Below, piece after piece: positions 44,060 to 54,625 of a stretch of DNA of 64,000 nucleotides. Both the position numbers and the translations under genes were made by a program. This stretch comes from Mesorhizobium sp. (GTDB lineage Bacteria > Pseudomonadota > Alphaproteobacteria > Rhizobiales > Rhizobiaceae), in NCBI RefSeq assembly GCF_024509055.1, contig NZ_JANINM010000482.1:36044-100043 (forward strand). The letters are read 5' to 3'. The notes under the pieces are model-generated. The model saw nothing but the letters and a program-made list of their open reading frames with translations, made no database searches and was not told where the DNA came from. Numbering within the stretch: the first letter of the stretch is position 1; every line of letters starts with the position of its first letter.

Positions 44060-44186
44060 CGGTCCACCGTCTGAACTGTTTTCTGTGCTGCCGCTTTTAG
44101 CCGAGTTTTCAGCGCATTGCATCCCGGCAATTGTTTTGATGCATGTCGTTGTCCCAGTACCGCTGCACGCTTCTGGGCGACATGCA

Positions 44187-45587
44187 TTAAGCCTTGGCCA
44201 GCCGCTTTTTCCAGTAGCGGATCTGCTTCCTCACTTCCGATGGCGCGGTGCCGCCGAAGCTGACGCGGCTCTTCACCGAATTCTGCACGGCAAGCACCGA
44301 GAAGATGTCATCGGTGATGCCTGGATGGATCGACTGAAGGTCCTCCAGCGAAAGCTTTTCCAGCCCGACCTTGTTCTCCTCGGCGAGCGCCACGGCGCGG
44401 CCGGTGACGTGATGCGCCTCGCGGAAGGGAAGGCTGAGATTGCGCACCAGCCAGTCGGCCAGGTCGGTGGCTGTGGTGTAGCCGGCGCCGGCCGCCTTCT
44501 TCATGGCGACGGCATTCACCGTCATGTCGCGCACCATGCCGGTGGTCGCGGCAATCATCAGGTCCAGCGTCTCGGCTGCGTCGAAGACCGCTTCCTTGTC
44601 CTCCTGCATGTCCTTGCCGTAGGTGAGCGGCATGCCCTTCATGACGGTCAGCAGGCCGACGAGGTGGCCGTTGATGCGGCCAGTCTTGCCGCGCACCAAC
44701 TCGGCAGCGTCGGGGTTCTTTTTCTGCGGCATGATCGAGGAGCCGGTGGAGAAGGAATCCGACAGGCGCACGAAGCCGAACTGCGGCGTCGACCAGATGA
44801 TGATCTCCTCGGCGAGCCGCGACAGATGCGTGCCGCAGATCGCCGCCATGGAAAGGAATTCGAGCGCGAAGTCGCGATCCGAAACGCTATCGAGCGAATT
44901 GCGCGTCGGCTCGCGAAAGCCGAGCGCCTTCGCCGTCATATGGCGGTCGATCCCAAAGCTGGTGCCGGCAAGGGCGGCCGCGCCCAGCGGGCTTTCATCC
45001 ATGCGCTCGATGGCGTCCTCGACGCGCGAGAGGTCGCGGCCGAACATCTCGACATAGGCCATGCAATGGTGCCCGAAGGTCACCGGCTGCGCGGCCTGCA
45101 TGTGGGTGAAGCCCGGCATGACCGTTGCCGCATGTTCTTCCGCGCGTTCGAGGAAAGCGGCGATCAGCTCCTTCAGCGCCCGCGCGACGCGCTGGCACTC
45201 CTGCTTGACCCAGAGCCTGAGGTCGACGGCCACCTGGTCGTTGCGCGAGCGCGCCGTGTGCAGCCGCCCCGCGGCCGGGCCGATCAGGTCGGCAAGGCGC
45301 GCTTCGACATTCATGTGGATGTCTTCCAGCCTCGTCGAGAACTCGAACGTGCCGGCCTCGATCTCTTTCAGGATCGTGTTCAGCCCGTGAGCGATTTTTT
45401 CTTGATCGGCCGCCGAAATAATGCCCGTTTGCGCCAGCATCTCGCTATGGGCGATCGATCCGCTTATGTCCTGGGCATAGAGTTTGCTGTCGAACCCGAT
45501 CGATGCGTTGATCGCTTCCATGATCGCGGCCGGACCCGAGGCAAAACGTCCGCCCCACATCTGGTTGCTGGCCTTCTTGTCGCTCAT
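44187..45587 (-). CDS. argH: Argininosuccinate lyase
   Basis: A 466-residue fumarase-superfamily enzyme that cleaves argininosuccinate to arginine and fumarate. The signature [12 protein letters not shown] is intact, and WGGRF near the N-terminus and [10 protein letters not shown] are typical. The start at 45587 ([13 protein letters not shown]) is set by homology; the frame stays open far upstream but crosses the divergent tlpA gene. Confidence 0.96.
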   Translation of the reverse strand: MSDKKASNQMWGGRFASGPAAIMEAINASIGFDSKLYAQDISGSIAHSEMLAQTGIISAADQEKIAHGLNTILKEIEAGTFEFSTRLEDIHMNVEARLADLIGPAAGRLHTARSRNDQVAVDLRLWVKQECQRVARALKELIAAFLERAEEHAATVMPGFTHMQAAQPVTFGHHCMAYVEMFGRDLSRVEDAIERMDESPLGAAALAGTSFGIDRHMTAKALGFREPTRNSLDSVSDRDFALEFLSMAAICGTHLSRLAEEIIIWSTPQFGFVRLSDSFSTGSSIMPQKKNPDAAELVRGKTGRINGHLVGLLTVMKGMPLTYGKDMQEDKEAVFDAAETLDLMIAATTGMVRDMTVNAVAMKKAAGAGYTTATDLADWLVRNLSLPFREAHHVTGRAVALAEENKVGLEKLSLEDLQSIHPGITDDIFSVLAVQNSVKSRVSFGGTAPSEVRKQIRYWKKRLAKA

Positions 45588-45620
45588 CGCTATAACCCGT
45601 GCTCCGGAGCAGTATTGAAA

Positions 45621-46304
45621 ATGGCAGACGGCAATAGATTTCTTATTCCGGCCCCGCGCCTCGTGTTTGCCGCCCTGGTGGCGGGCGTTCTGGCGGGCGC
45701 GGTCGCGGTATATGTCAGCGAGGGCGGTTCTGGCAACAATGCCCCCGTCAAGGTCGCCAAGGCCGACAGCAAGGACAACGTCGCCTGCGAGACCAAGGCC
45801 GCACGGGCCAAGGAGGTCGCGGCCAAGGCCGTCGGCCAGGTGGCGGCGCTGCAGCCGGCCGATCCGCCGCAATCGTTGAAGAGCCTTGCCTTCAACGGTC
45901 CCGACGGCAAACCGATGACGATCGCAGATCATGCCGGCAAGACGGTGCTGCTCAACCTGTGGGCGACGTGGTGCGCGCCGTGCCGCGCCGAAATGCCGGC
46001 GCTCGACGCGCTGCAGAAGGAAAAAGGCGGCAATGCCTTCGAGGTCGTGGCGGTCAATGTCGACACCGGCGACGACGCCAAGCCGAAGAAATTCCTCAAG
46101 GATATCGGTATCGAGACGCTTGGCTACTACCGGGATTCGACCATGGGCCTGTTCAACGAGGCGAAGACGCGCGGCCTGGCGCTCGGCCTCCCCGTCACGA
46201 TGCTGATCGATGGCGAAGGCTGCCTGATCGCGCATATGAACGGTCCCGCCGAATGGTCGAGCCCGGATGCCAAGCGGCTGGTGGAAGCAGCGCTTGCGCC
46301 CTGA
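45621..46304 (+). CDS. tlpA: TlpA-family thiol:disulfide oxidoreductase
   Basis: A 227-residue membrane-anchored thioredoxin. One N-terminal helix (about 13-31) is followed by a periplasmic thioredoxin fold with WATWCAPC (C118, C121) and a cis-Pro in LGLPVTML. It resembles Bradyrhizobium TlpA, a reductant in cytochrome oxidase assembly. Extra Cys at 56 and near the C-terminus (GEGCL) are also seen in TlpA. It is divergent from argH with a 33-bp gap, the usual rhizobial arrangement. Confidence 0.9.
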   Translation: MADGNRFLIPAPRLVFAALVAGVLAGAVAVYVSEGGSGNNAPVKVAKADSKDNVACETKAARAKEVAAKAVGQVAALQPADPPQSLKSLAFNGPDGKPMTIADHAGKTVLLNLWATWCAPCRAEMPALDALQKEKGGNAFEVVAVNVDTGDDAKPKKFLKDIGIETLGYYRDSTMGLFNEAKTRGLALGLPVTMLIDGEGCLIAHMNGPAEWSSPDAKRLVEAALAP

Positions 46305-46317
46305 TCCCAGGTGACGG

Positions 46318-48762
46318 TCAGTTCGAGCGTAGCGCGGCGGCCGGCTGAAGCATCAGGATGCTGCCGCCGCGAGCGCTGACGCTGCGGTCGTTGGCCGCCG
46401 GCGTCGGAATCCCCGTCAGGTCGCCGAACGCCTCGATCGGGCCCGGGCGGCCGAGATAGTAGCCCTGGCCGATCTCGCAGTCCTCGGCGTCGAGGAAACG
46501 CAATTCGTCCAGGGTCTCAACGCCTTCGGCCAGAACCGGCAGGCCAAGGCCGCGTCCCAATCCGAGCACGGCACGCACGATCGCCGCGATCTGGCCGTTC
46601 CTGTCGACCGATTTGATGAAGGATCCGTCGATCTTGATCTTGTCGAACGGGAAGGCGCGCAGGTTGGACAGCGATGAGTAACCGGTGCCGAAGTCGTCCA
46701 TGGCGACGCGCACGCCAAGCGCCTTGACCTGGCGCAAGGTCGCAAGCGCCCTTGGCATGTCCTTGATGAGCGCCGTCTCGGTCACCTCGAGCTCGAGCCG
46801 GCCGGCAGCCAGGCCGGACCGCAGCAGGACCTCATGCACCTTGCCGCTGAAATTCGGATTGTGGAGCTGAACCGCGGACACGTTGACGGCGATCATCAGG
46901 GGATTTCTCCAACGTGCGGCCTCTTCGCAGGCCGTCGCCAGAACCCATTCGCCGATCTGGGCGATGGTGCCGCTGTCCTCGGCCACCGGGATGAAGACCG
47001 AGGGCGGGATGTCGCCGCGTTCGGGATGGCGCCAGCGGATCAAGGCTTCGAAGCCGATCATCCGGCCGCTGCTGATCTCCTTCTGCGGCTGGTAGACAAG
47101 GCGGAACTCGCCGCGCGCGATGGCATGGCGCAAGTCGTGCTCCAGGACGCGGCGGTCGCGCGCCTCGGCGCCCATCGCGGCTTCGAAATAGCGGTAGGTG
47201 TCCTTGCCCTCGGCCTTGGCGCGGTAGAGCGCCGTGTCCGCATGGCTGACAAGCGCCGCCTCTTCGTCGGCGTCCTGCGGGCAAAGCGCGATGCCGATGC
47301 TGGCCGAGACCAGGCCGCCGGCGGGCGACAGTTGGTTCTCCTCGCGCAGGGCAGCGAGCACGGCCTCGGCGATGCGGCCAGCGGCCCGGGGATCGGGAAG
47401 GTTCGGGGCGATAATGGCGAATTCGTCGCCGCCAAGGCGCGCCAGCATCTGTCCATGGCGAAGCACGCGCGAGGCGCACTGCGCGACTTTCTGCAGCATG
47501 GCATCGCCGGCGGCATGGCCGAAGAGGTCGTTCACCTCCTTGAACCGGTCGAGATCGAGAAGCATTAGCGCCAGCTGGCCATTCGCGCCGCTGCCGCCCG
47601 CCGCGGCTATCTCTGCCTCCAGCCTGGTGGCGAAGTTGCGGCGGTTGGCGAGCCCGGTGAGCGGATCGAAATGCGCCAGGCGAAGGATTTCCTGCTCGGC
47701 CTTCCTGCGTTCGCGGATGTCGCGCACGGCGATGACATCGTGGGGCTTGCCGCAATAGTCGATGCTTCGCGAGATCAGTTCGACAGGTATCCGGGCTCCG
47801 TCGCGGCTGTATAGCTCGGCTTCCTGGGGTTGGCCGTTGCCGCTCGCGATGCCCGACGCGATGCGTGCTCCAAACAGGTCATCGAGCATCATCCTGTTCA
47901 GCGTGGCGCTGGCAATACCGCTCAACGCAGCGATGCTGTCGTTTGCACTGACGATGCGGTTGCCGTCGCAGACGATTAGCCCCTCCACGGCCGCATTGGC
48001 CAGGCCATGCATGCGCTCGGCTTCGGCCCGGTGGCGGCGGAAGCGAAGGTCGATCCAGAGCGCTGTTGCCGAGAGCACGAGGATGATCAGGCTCGCCGCC
48101 GCGGCGGCCAGGGCCTGCGATGTCGGTTCGATGGTGAATTGAGAGATCTCGATCGACGAGTCCGGGTAGATCGAGACGGCCGCCATGGCGATGAAATGCA
48201 GGGTGCAGATCGCTAGCGTCAAAAGGATCGCGGCGGCTACCGTCCCCAGGGTCGACGGGCGTCGCAGCACGACAAGCATCGACAGCGCGGCGAGCGTCAG
48301 GCCCGCCACCAGCGAGACGGCGACGAGCAGCGGGTTCCATATGATCCTGCCCTGAACCTCGAACGCGGCCATGCCAGTGTAGTGCATGGTGGCGATGCCG
48401 GTGCCGAGCACGACGCCACCGACGAGGGTGTAGTCGATGCCGCGCCGCACCGTCGCGATCCACATTCCCGCCGCCGTCAGGATGACGGAAGCGGCCAGCG
48501 AGAGCGCCGAAAGTTCGGCATCGTAGGCGTTGGGTATTCCCGGCGTGAAGGCGATCATGGCGATGAAGTGTGTCGCCCATATGCCGAAGCCGGTCGCGGT
48601 GGCCGCGATCAGCAGCCATGCATAACGGTTTCGATTGGTCGACTGATCGACATGTCGAAGAAGATTGACGGCGGAGAAAGACGAGATCCCGCAAATGAGC
48701 GCCGCAAGCGCGACCAATCTCAGATCATGCTCGTGCACGATACAATTATAGACGGTCAGCAT
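46318..48762 (-). CDS. MHYT-PAS-GGDEF-EAL cyclic-di-GMP enzyme
   Basis: An 814-residue membrane protein. Residues 1-230 form an MHYT sensor with seven helices, with the repeated motifs [19 protein letters not shown] and [13 protein letters not shown] domain follows (about 245-355), then GGDEF (intact GGDEF at 444-448) and EAL (EAL at 572-574 in GFEALIRW). Both catalytic domains look complete, so it could make or break cyclic-di-GMP. MHYT domains may bind copper and sense oxygen, CO or NO. It is monocistronic. Confidence 0.93.
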   Translation of the reverse strand: MLTVYNCIVHEHDLRLVALAALICGISSFSAVNLLRHVDQSTNRNRYAWLLIAATATGFGIWATHFIAMIAFTPGIPNAYDAELSALSLAASVILTAAGMWIATVRRGIDYTLVGGVVLGTGIATMHYTGMAAFEVQGRIIWNPLLVAVSLVAGLTLAALSMLVVLRRPSTLGTVAAAILLTLAICTLHFIAMAAVSIYPDSSIEISQFTIEPTSQALAAAAASLIILVLSATALWIDLRFRRHRAEAERMHGLANAAVEGLIVCDGNRIVSANDSIAALSGIASATLNRMMLDDLFGARIASGIASGNGQPQEAELYSRDGARIPVELISRSIDYCGKPHDVIAVRDIRERRKAEQEILRLAHFDPLTGLANRRNFATRLEAEIAAAGGSGANGQLALMLLDLDRFKEVNDLFGHAAGDAMLQKVAQCASRVLRHGQMLARLGGDEFAIIAPNLPDPRAAGRIAEAVLAALREENQLSPAGGLVSASIGIALCPQDADEEAALVSHADTALYRAKAEGKDTYRYFEAAMGAEARDRRVLEHDLRHAIARGEFRLVYQPQKEISSGRMIGFEALIRWRHPERGDIPPSVFIPVAEDSGTIAQIGEWVLATACEEAARWRNPLMIAVNVSAVQLHNPNFSGKVHEVLLRSGLAAGRLELEVTETALIKDMPRALATLRQVKALGVRVAMDDFGTGYSSLSNLRAFPFDKIKIDGSFIKSVDRNGQIAAIVRAVLGLGRGLGLPVLAEGVETLDELRFLDAEDCEIGQGYYLGRPGPIEAFGDLTGIPTPAANDRSVSARGGSILMLQPAAALRSN

Positions 48763-48918
48763 CTTGCTTCACCCGATCTTCACGCGTCAATCAAGGGCAA
48801 CGAGAACGATTAGAGCCTGATGGCTGAAGAATCGCTTATTGCACCTGCAACCGACACGTGCTTGTCAGGTTGTGCATTTCTAGGCCGTGTCTGTTTCTTG
48901 CGGCACGGAAGGCTATTG

Positions 48919-49968
48919 TTATTTTAAACCTACTGTGACGACCAATGCATCGTGATCGGAGCTCGGGCTGCCGTCGGGCAAAATCGCCGGCAGAGTGGCC
49001 TGGGCGCTTGCCGCAAGGCCTCGGGTGAAGAACCAGTCGACACGGCCGACCGGCGTCGGATCGCCGGCCGCGCGCCGCTGCGTCGGCCGGTCGAGCGTAT
49101 TGGCATCGCGCCAGTCGTAGCCGCGCTCAGCCATGACCGCGAAGAGGGGCTCGTGGCGGTCGGGGCATATCAGCCGGTCCGGTTCGGCGGCAATGCGCTT
49201 TAGCCACGCGGCCGGGTCGTCATTGCGTTCCGGATAGGTGGCGGTCAGCGTGTTGAAATCGCCGCCGATCAGCACCGGCGCGTCCGCGTCATATCTTTCG
49301 ATGGCGTCGAGCAGGTTGCGCGTCTGATCGACGCGGCCGGCGGGGTCGGTGCGGTTTTCGAGATGCGCCGAGACGACGGTGACCCGGCGGTCGCCGATCA
49401 TCACCTGGCCGCCAAGCGCCATACGGCCACCGATACGCGGCTGGCCGTGCTCCGGCAGGAACCAGGCGCCGGCAGCGTCCAAGCGAACCAGAAACGGTCG
49501 CAGCAGTGGGATAGCGCTGGTTATGGCGTTGCCGTGAAAGCCTTCGGCATTCTCTGCCGTTCCATTCGCCACCTGCTCCGTCTCGTTGCCGTTGCCCAGC
49601 TCGAGGAACTCGACGCCGTAGGCAAAGGCGTGGCCGAGGCTTTCGGCAAGCCGGCTCAGCGGATGGCCGTTGCCGGAGCGCGCCATACCCTTGTCGACCT
49701 CCGACAGCAGAACGACATCCGCCCTCTGGTCGGCAATCGTTGCAGCAATGGCATCGATATGGCGGAGCCGCTCGACGTTCCAGGCGATCACGGTCAGGCT
49801 CTCTCCGGCATTCTCGCGCGACGCCTTGCCGCCGATCTCAATTTCGCCCAGTGCTGGCGTCGCGGCGGCATGGCGCAGATGGGTCGCGCTGTCGCGGGCG
49901 CCGTCCCGCATCGCCCGCCGCTCTGCAAGGGGCACATGTGTCAGTTGCGGGACCAGCATGCCGTGCAT
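48919..49968 (-). CDS. Endonuclease/exonuclease/phosphatase family protein
   Basis: A 349-residue protein. The EEP fold motifs are VIAWNVERL, LLSEVDKGM (catalytic Glu), VVSAHLENRT, GGDFNTL and SSDHDALVV (catalytic His). There is no clear signal peptide. The substrate is unknown: DNA, phosphoinositide or phosphodiester. The N-terminal 50 residues are poorly defined, so the start (49968, or 49959) is uncertain. Confidence 0.82.
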   Translation of the reverse strand: MHGMLVPQLTHVPLAERRAMRDGARDSATHLRHAAATPALGEIEIGGKASRENAGESLTVIAWNVERLRHIDAIAATIADQRADVVLLSEVDKGMARSGNGHPLSRLAESLGHAFAYGVEFLELGNGNETEQVANGTAENAEGFHGNAITSAIPLLRPFLVRLDAAGAWFLPEHGQPRIGGRMALGGQVMIGDRRVTVVSAHLENRTDPAGRVDQTRNLLDAIERYDADAPVLIGGDFNTLTATYPERNDDPAAWLKRIAAEPDRLICPDRHEPLFAVMAERGYDWRDANTLDRPTQRRAAGDPTPVGRVDWFFTRGLAASAQATLPAILPDGSPSSDHDALVVTVGLK

Positions 49969-50126
49969 CCATTTAGCCGGTTAATCACAAGGTCTTTACG
50001 CCGTCCTCCGGCACCCTAGCTACCTAGAGCGCCGATGTGACGTTTTCATGCAGGCGAGACCACCGAAAGGGAGGAGCGACCGGCCGTCCATAAGGCCTGG
50101 CTAACGAGCCTGGAGCAACAACAGAA

Positions 50127-50190
50127 CTGTCACATACCTTCTCTAAGAGAGCGGGCCAAGGACTTGCGCAAGACCCTTGTCACCAGTCAT
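50127..50190 (+). promoter_or_regulatory. Possible Pho-box half-sites upstream of ugpB
   Basis: CTGTCAC at 50127-50133 matches the first half of a PhoB repeat, but the following half (CTTCTCT after four bases) is poor. A second TTGTCACCAGTCAT stretch lies near 50174. ugp operons are phosphate-regulated in rhizobia, so this is suggestive only. Confidence 0.3.
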
Positions 50191-50207
50191 TTTAAGAGGG
50201 AAAAATT

Positions 50208-51560
50208 ATGACGATCATCAAGCGGGGCCTCACTGCCCTTGCCGCCGGCGCGCTCAGCGCAGCTCTCGCGGTGCCTGCCGTCGCGGAGCCGGTCAAGTTC
50301 GATTTCTGGTTCGGCCTTTCGGGCGATCTCGCCCGCGTCGTCGACACGCTGTGCAAGAATTTCAATGCCTCGCAGTCCGACTATGAGGTCGTGTGCACCA
50401 GCCAGGGCAATTACGACGCCACGCTGCAGAACACGATCGCCGCTTTCCGCGCCGGCAAGCAGCCCACCGTCGTCCAGGTCTACGACGTCGGCACCGCCAC
50501 AATGATGCTGTCGGGCGCCTACAAGCCCGCCGACAAGCTGATGGAAGAAAACGGCTACAAGATCGATTACGCCGATTATTTCCCGGGCATCGCCCGCTAC
50601 TATGCGACCTCGAAGGGCGAGATGCTGTCCTTCCCGTTCAACTCGTCGACGGCGCTGATGTACTGGAACAAGGACGCCTTCGCCAAGATCGGCAAGACCG
50701 AGGCGCCGAAGACCTGGGAAGATGTCGGCGCCGACCTCAAGGCCATGAAGGACGCCGGCTATGATTGCCCGATGGCCATCAACATCTCGGCCAACGAAAG
50801 CTGGCAGCTGATGGAGCAATTCTCGGCGCTGCACAACCAGCCGATTGCGACCAAGAACAACGGCTATGACGGTCTGGACGCCCGTCTCGAGGTCAACAAG
50901 ACCAAGTTCGTCCAGTACGTCTCCGATCTCAAGAAGTGGTATGACGCGGGCCTCATCAAGATCAAGTCGAAGGATCTCGGTCAGGACATGGTGCAGGCCT
51001 TCGCGACAGGTACCTGCCAGGTCATCCTCACCTCTGTCGGCGACCATGGCACGGTGGGCCGTACGCAGAAGGAAGGCATGAAATGGGATGTCGCCGAATT
51101 GCCGGTCTATGCCGGCACCGAGCGCAAGAATTCGCTGGTCGGCGGCGCTTCGCTGTGGGTGCTGTCCGGCAAGTCGGACGCCGAATACAAGGGCGCCGCC
51201 GCCTTCCTCAACTTCATCCACGACCCCAAGACCGCTTTGTTCTGGTCGACCAACACCGGCTATATCCCGGTGACCAAGTCCGGCTTCGACTTCATGAAGT
51301 CCGACGGCTTCTACGACAAGGCGCCCTACAAGGGTCGTGAAGTGGCGATCGAAAGCCTGACCGCTTCCGAGCCGACCGAGATCACCCGCGGCGTGCGCCT
51401 CGGCAACTTCACCCAGATCCGCGCCGAGTTCGGCACGCAGATGCAGGCGATCTTCGCCAACAAGGTCACCGTGCAGCAAGGCCTTGATGCGCTGGTGAAG
51501 AACGGCGATGCGATCCTGGAGCGCTTCCAGCAGACCTATCCGGGTAAGACCCTGCCCTGA
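50208..51560 (+). CDS. ugpB: sn-Glycerol-3-phosphate ABC transporter, substrate-binding protein
   Basis: A 450-residue periplasmic protein with a signal peptide (about 1-26, AVPAVA) and the UgpB core: FDFWFGLSGDLARVVDTLCKNFN, FPFNSSTALMYWNKDAF, NSLVGGASLWVL. It binds glycerol-3-phosphate or glycerophosphodiesters. A strong ribosome site (AAGAGGGAAA) fits high expression. First gene of ugpBAEC; a GC-rich hairpin lies between it and ugpA. Confidence 0.92.
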   Translation: MTIIKRGLTALAAGALSAALAVPAVAEPVKFDFWFGLSGDLARVVDTLCKNFNASQSDYEVVCTSQGNYDATLQNTIAAFRAGKQPTVVQVYDVGTATMMLSGAYKPADKLMEENGYKIDYADYFPGIARYYATSKGEMLSFPFNSSTALMYWNKDAFAKIGKTEAPKTWEDVGADLKAMKDAGYDCPMAINISANESWQLMEQFSALHNQPIATKNNGYDGLDARLEVNKTKFVQYVSDLKKWYDAGLIKIKSKDLGQDMVQAFATGTCQVILTSVGDHGTVGRTQKEGMKWDVAELPVYAGTERKNSLVGGASLWVLSGKSDAEYKGAAAFLNFIHDPKTALFWSTNTGYIPVTKSGFDFMKSDGFYDKAPYKGREVAIESLTASEPTEITRGVRLGNFTQIRAEFGTQMQAIFANKVTVQQGLDALVKNGDAILERFQQTYPGKTLP

Positions 51561-51576
51561 TCCCGGATAGCGGAAC

Positions 51577-51605
51577 GGCCGCCCGCCGAGATTCGACGGG
51601 CGGCC
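51577..51605 (+). terminator. Hairpin between ugpB and ugpA
   Basis: GGCCGCCCG (51577-51585) pairs perfectly with CGGGCGGCC (51597-51605), followed by ATTTCATAT. It starts 17 bp after the ugpB stop. Such hairpins often protect the binding-protein mRNA or partly stop transcription so that UgpB exceeds the permease. Confidence 0.6.
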
Positions 51606-51656
51606 ATTTCATATCTAGGGTCACCAAGAGAGCGGTTCAGCGACATCGGCGGATCG

Positions 51657-52541
51657 ATGGAAAAACGCGTCACTTTCTCAAGATGGACGATCGGTATCCT
51701 TTTCGCGGTGCCGCAGCTCCTGCTGATCTTCACCTTCTTCTACTGGCCGGCGGGGCAGGCGGTTTACTGGTCGCTGACCTTGCAACAGCCCTGGGGCGGC
51801 GGCAACATCTGGGTTGGCCTCGACAATTTCCGCTCAATCCTGTCCAACGCGGATTATTGGAATTCGATCACCGCCAGTCTTGTCTTCGCCGGGATCAGCA
51901 CCGGCCTTGCGATGTTCATCGCGCTCGTGCTTGCCGCCCTGACCGATCGACAGCTTGCCGGCTCATGGCTGTATCGCGTGGTGCTTATCTGGCCCTACGG
52001 CATCGCCGCGCCGGCGCTGGCGCTGGCGTTCCGCTTCATCCTGGCGCCTGAAGCCGGCTTCATGGCCGTCGTAAACCATTTCTGGCCCGGCCTGTGGGAT
52101 CCGGGCCTCGATGGTGCGGACGCCATGGCCTCCATCATCATCGCCTTTTCGTGGAAGTATGTCGGTTATAACTTCATATTCTTCCTCGCCGCTTTCCAGG
52201 CCATACCGCGCTCGCTGATCGAGGCGGCGGCGATGGACGGTTCGGGCGTCATCAGGCGCTTCTGGGATATCCAGTTCCCGCTGATCACGCCGACGATTTT
52301 CTTCCTGCTGGTCATCAATATCACCGAGAGCTTCCAGGACTCGTTCGGCATCGTCGACATCATGACCGCCGGCGGGCCTGCGAACGCGACCAATCTGATG
52401 GTCTACAAGATCTATTCCGACGGCTTCAAAGGCCTCGATTACTCCGGCGCCGCCGCGCAGAGCATCATTCTTATGGTGCTGATCATCGCGCTCACCATTG
52501 TCCAGTTCCGCTTCATCGAGCGGCGCGTGCACTATCGTTGA
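51657..52541 (+). CDS. ugpA: sn-Glycerol-3-phosphate ABC transporter, permease UgpA
   Basis: A 294-residue inner-membrane protein with six helices and the EAA loop EAAAMDGSGVIRRFWDIQFPLITP. N-terminal WTIGILFAVPQLLLIFTFFYWPAGQA is typical of UgpA. The ribosome site is weak (CGGCGGA), perhaps balancing low permease levels. ugpE starts seven bases after its stop. Confidence 0.92.
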   Translation: MEKRVTFSRWTIGILFAVPQLLLIFTFFYWPAGQAVYWSLTLQQPWGGGNIWVGLDNFRSILSNADYWNSITASLVFAGISTGLAMFIALVLAALTDRQLAGSWLYRVVLIWPYGIAAPALALAFRFILAPEAGFMAVVNHFWPGLWDPGLDGADAMASIIIAFSWKYVGYNFIFFLAAFQAIPRSLIEAAAMDGSGVIRRFWDIQFPLITPTIFFLLVINITESFQDSFGIVDIMTAGGPANATNLMVYKIYSDGFKGLDYSGAAAQSIILMVLIIALTIVQFRFIERRVHYR

Positions 52542-52548
52542 GGCGAGC

Positions 52549-53463
52549 ATGGTCGAGCGCACTCCGATCCTCAACTTCTTCACGCATCTGATCCTGTTCG
52601 CCGGCTTCGTGTTTTGCGTGGCGCCGTTCGTCATCGTGGCGATCGCCGCCTCGCACAACCTCAAGGACGTCAACGACGTGCCGATGTCGCTGCTGCCCGG
52701 CAGCGATTTCTGGGTCAACATCAAGACGGCATGGACGACCGCCGATCTCGGCCCGAAGCTGTTCAACTCCTTCATAATGGCGTTCGGTGTCGCCGCGGGA
52801 AAGGTGATCATCTCGGCGCTCACCGCCTTCTCGATCGTCTATTTCCGCTATCCCGGCCGCACGCTGATGTTCTGGCTGATCTTCATCACGCTGATGCTGC
52901 CGCTCGAAGTGCGCATCGTGCCGACCTATGCGGTGGTCGCCAACGTGCTTGAGCCCTACCAGGCGATCCTGGATCTGACGGGGCTTTCCTGGCTGATCCA
53001 GAAGATATCGGGGGTTCAGGTCCAGCTCAGCCTGGGACTGCTCAATTCCTACAGCGGTCTGATCCTGCCGCTGGTCGCCACTGCGACCGGTACCTTCCTC
53101 TACCGCCAGTTCTTCCTGACTGTGCCGGACGAACTGACCGAGGCAGCGCGCATGGACGGCGCCGGCCCTCTGCGGTTCTTCATCGATGTGTTGCTGCCGC
53201 TATCACGGAACAATATGGCGGCGCTCGGCACCATCATGTTCCTGTGGGCCTGGAACCAGTATCTTTGGCCGCTCCTTATCACCACGGATCAGTCGCATGC
53301 GATGGCGGTAACGGAACTCAAGCAGCTGATCCCGAATGTGGGCGGGGCGCCGGAATGGCACATCGCCATGGCGGGCACGCTCATCATCATGCTGCCGCCG
53401 CTGATCGTCGTGGTGCTGATGCAGCGCTGGTTCGTGCGCGGGCTGATCGCCACCGAAAAATAA
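52549..53463 (+). CDS. ugpE: sn-Glycerol-3-phosphate ABC transporter, permease UgpE
   Basis: A 304-residue protein with six membrane helices and EAARMDGAGPLRFFIDVLLPLSRNN as the EAA loop. The start at 52549 (MVERTPILNF) follows TTGAGGCGAGC; longer frames overlap ugpA and are not conserved. The gap to ugpC is 12 bp. Confidence 0.92.
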   Translation: MVERTPILNFFTHLILFAGFVFCVAPFVIVAIAASHNLKDVNDVPMSLLPGSDFWVNIKTAWTTADLGPKLFNSFIMAFGVAAGKVIISALTAFSIVYFRYPGRTLMFWLIFITLMLPLEVRIVPTYAVVANVLEPYQAILDLTGLSWLIQKISGVQVQLSLGLLNSYSGLILPLVATATGTFLYRQFFLTVPDELTEAARMDGAGPLRFFIDVLLPLSRNNMAALGTIMFLWAWNQYLWPLLITTDQSHAMAVTELKQLIPNVGGAPEWHIAMAGTLIIMLPPLIVVVLMQRWFVRGLIATEK

Positions 53464-53475
53464 GGAGACGAAAAA

Positions 53476-54576
53476 ATGGCCTCCATCACCATCCGCGGCG
53501 TCAAGAAGAACTACGCCAAGACGCAGGTCGTGCACGGCGTCGACCTCGACTTCGCGTCCGGCGAATTCGTCGTCATTCTGGGACCGTCCGGCTGCGGCAA
53601 GTCCACGCTCTTGCGCATGATTGCCGGGCTGGAAGAAATTTCCGAAGGCACGATCGCCATCGACGGCACGGTGGTCAACAAGCTGGAGCCGCGCGAGCGC
53701 GGCTGCGCCATGGTGTTCCAGAACTATGCGCTCTATCCGCATATGAGCGTGGCGCAGAACATCGGCTATTCGCTGAAGGTCGCCGGCGTCCCCGCCGCCG
53801 AGCGCAACCAGCGAATCCAGGCGGTCGCCCGAGTCCTGGAACTGGAGAATCTGCTCGACCGCAAACCGATGGCTTTGTCCGGCGGACAACGCCAGCGCGT
53901 CGCCATGGGCCGCGCCATGATCCGTGAGCCCAAGGTTTTCCTGTTCGACGAGCCGCTCTCCAATCTCGACGCCAAGCTGCGCGTGCAGATGCGCTCCGAA
54001 ATCCGCAAGCTGCACAGGCGGCTGAGTGCGACCTCCGTCTTCGTCACCCACGACCAGGTCGAGGCGATGACGCTGGCCGACAGGCTGGTGGTGATGAATG
54101 GCGGCCGCGTCGAGCAGGTCGGCACGCCGGCGGAAGTCTACAGCAGGCCGGCGAGCCGTTTCGTGGCGACCTTCGTTGGCGCGCCGGCCATGAACATGCT
54201 CGAAGGCATGGTCACGCTCGATGGCGTTTCGCTGCTCGGCGGCAGCCGCAAGCTCAATGTCTCGCGCGCCGGCCTGCAGGTCGGTTCCAAGGTCGCGGTT
54301 GGCGTCCGGCCGGAGGCCGTGCGCATGGTGGCGCCTGGAACGCCGGGCGCGCTCGAAGCCACCGTCGACCTCGTCGAGGAGCTGGGCGCGGGGCGGGTGA
54401 TCTATGTCGATCTCGACGGTGCGCCGTTCTCGGTGGTGACCTCGGAGGCCGTCCATCCCGAACCGGGCAGCGCGATCGGCCTGCAGTTCGCGGGCTCCGA
54501 CCTGCACTTCTTTTCTTCCGAAACCGGCGGGCGACTTGATGTGTTCAAGGCTTCGGTGCCGGAACCGGCGCTGTAA
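53476..54576 (+). CDS. ugpC: sn-Glycerol-3-phosphate ABC transporter, ATPase UgpC
   Basis: A 366-residue ABC ATPase of the CUT1/MalK type. Walker A is GPSGCGKS (36-43), signature [15 protein letters not shown], Walker [13 protein letters not shown], followed by a regulatory OB-fold (TOBE) region from about 240. It energises UgpA/E. The ribosome site AAGGAGACG is strong. The phosphodiesterase gene follows 49 bp later. Confidence 0.94.
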   Translation: MASITIRGVKKNYAKTQVVHGVDLDFASGEFVVILGPSGCGKSTLLRMIAGLEEISEGTIAIDGTVVNKLEPRERGCAMVFQNYALYPHMSVAQNIGYSLKVAGVPAAERNQRIQAVARVLELENLLDRKPMALSGGQRQRVAMGRAMIREPKVFLFDEPLSNLDAKLRVQMRSEIRKLHRRLSATSVFVTHDQVEAMTLADRLVVMNGGRVEQVGTPAEVYSRPASRFVATFVGAPAMNMLEGMVTLDGVSLLGGSRKLNVSRAGLQVGSKVAVGVRPEAVRMVAPGTPGALEATVDLVEELGAGRVIYVDLDGAPFSVVTSEAVHPEPGSAIGLQFAGSDLHFFSSETGGRLDVFKASVPEPAL

Positions 54577-54625
54577 GCCGTTGGCCGGCAGCCGATTTTT
54601 ACAAGCTTGATTGAGGGTTCAGGGA

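Noticed and set aside
43971..46304. A 777-codon open frame on the plus strand across lysA, lipoprotein and argH genes
   Set aside because: Only the last 227 codons (tlpA) look like protein. The rest is antisense to clearly conserved genes and is an effect of high GC codon use.
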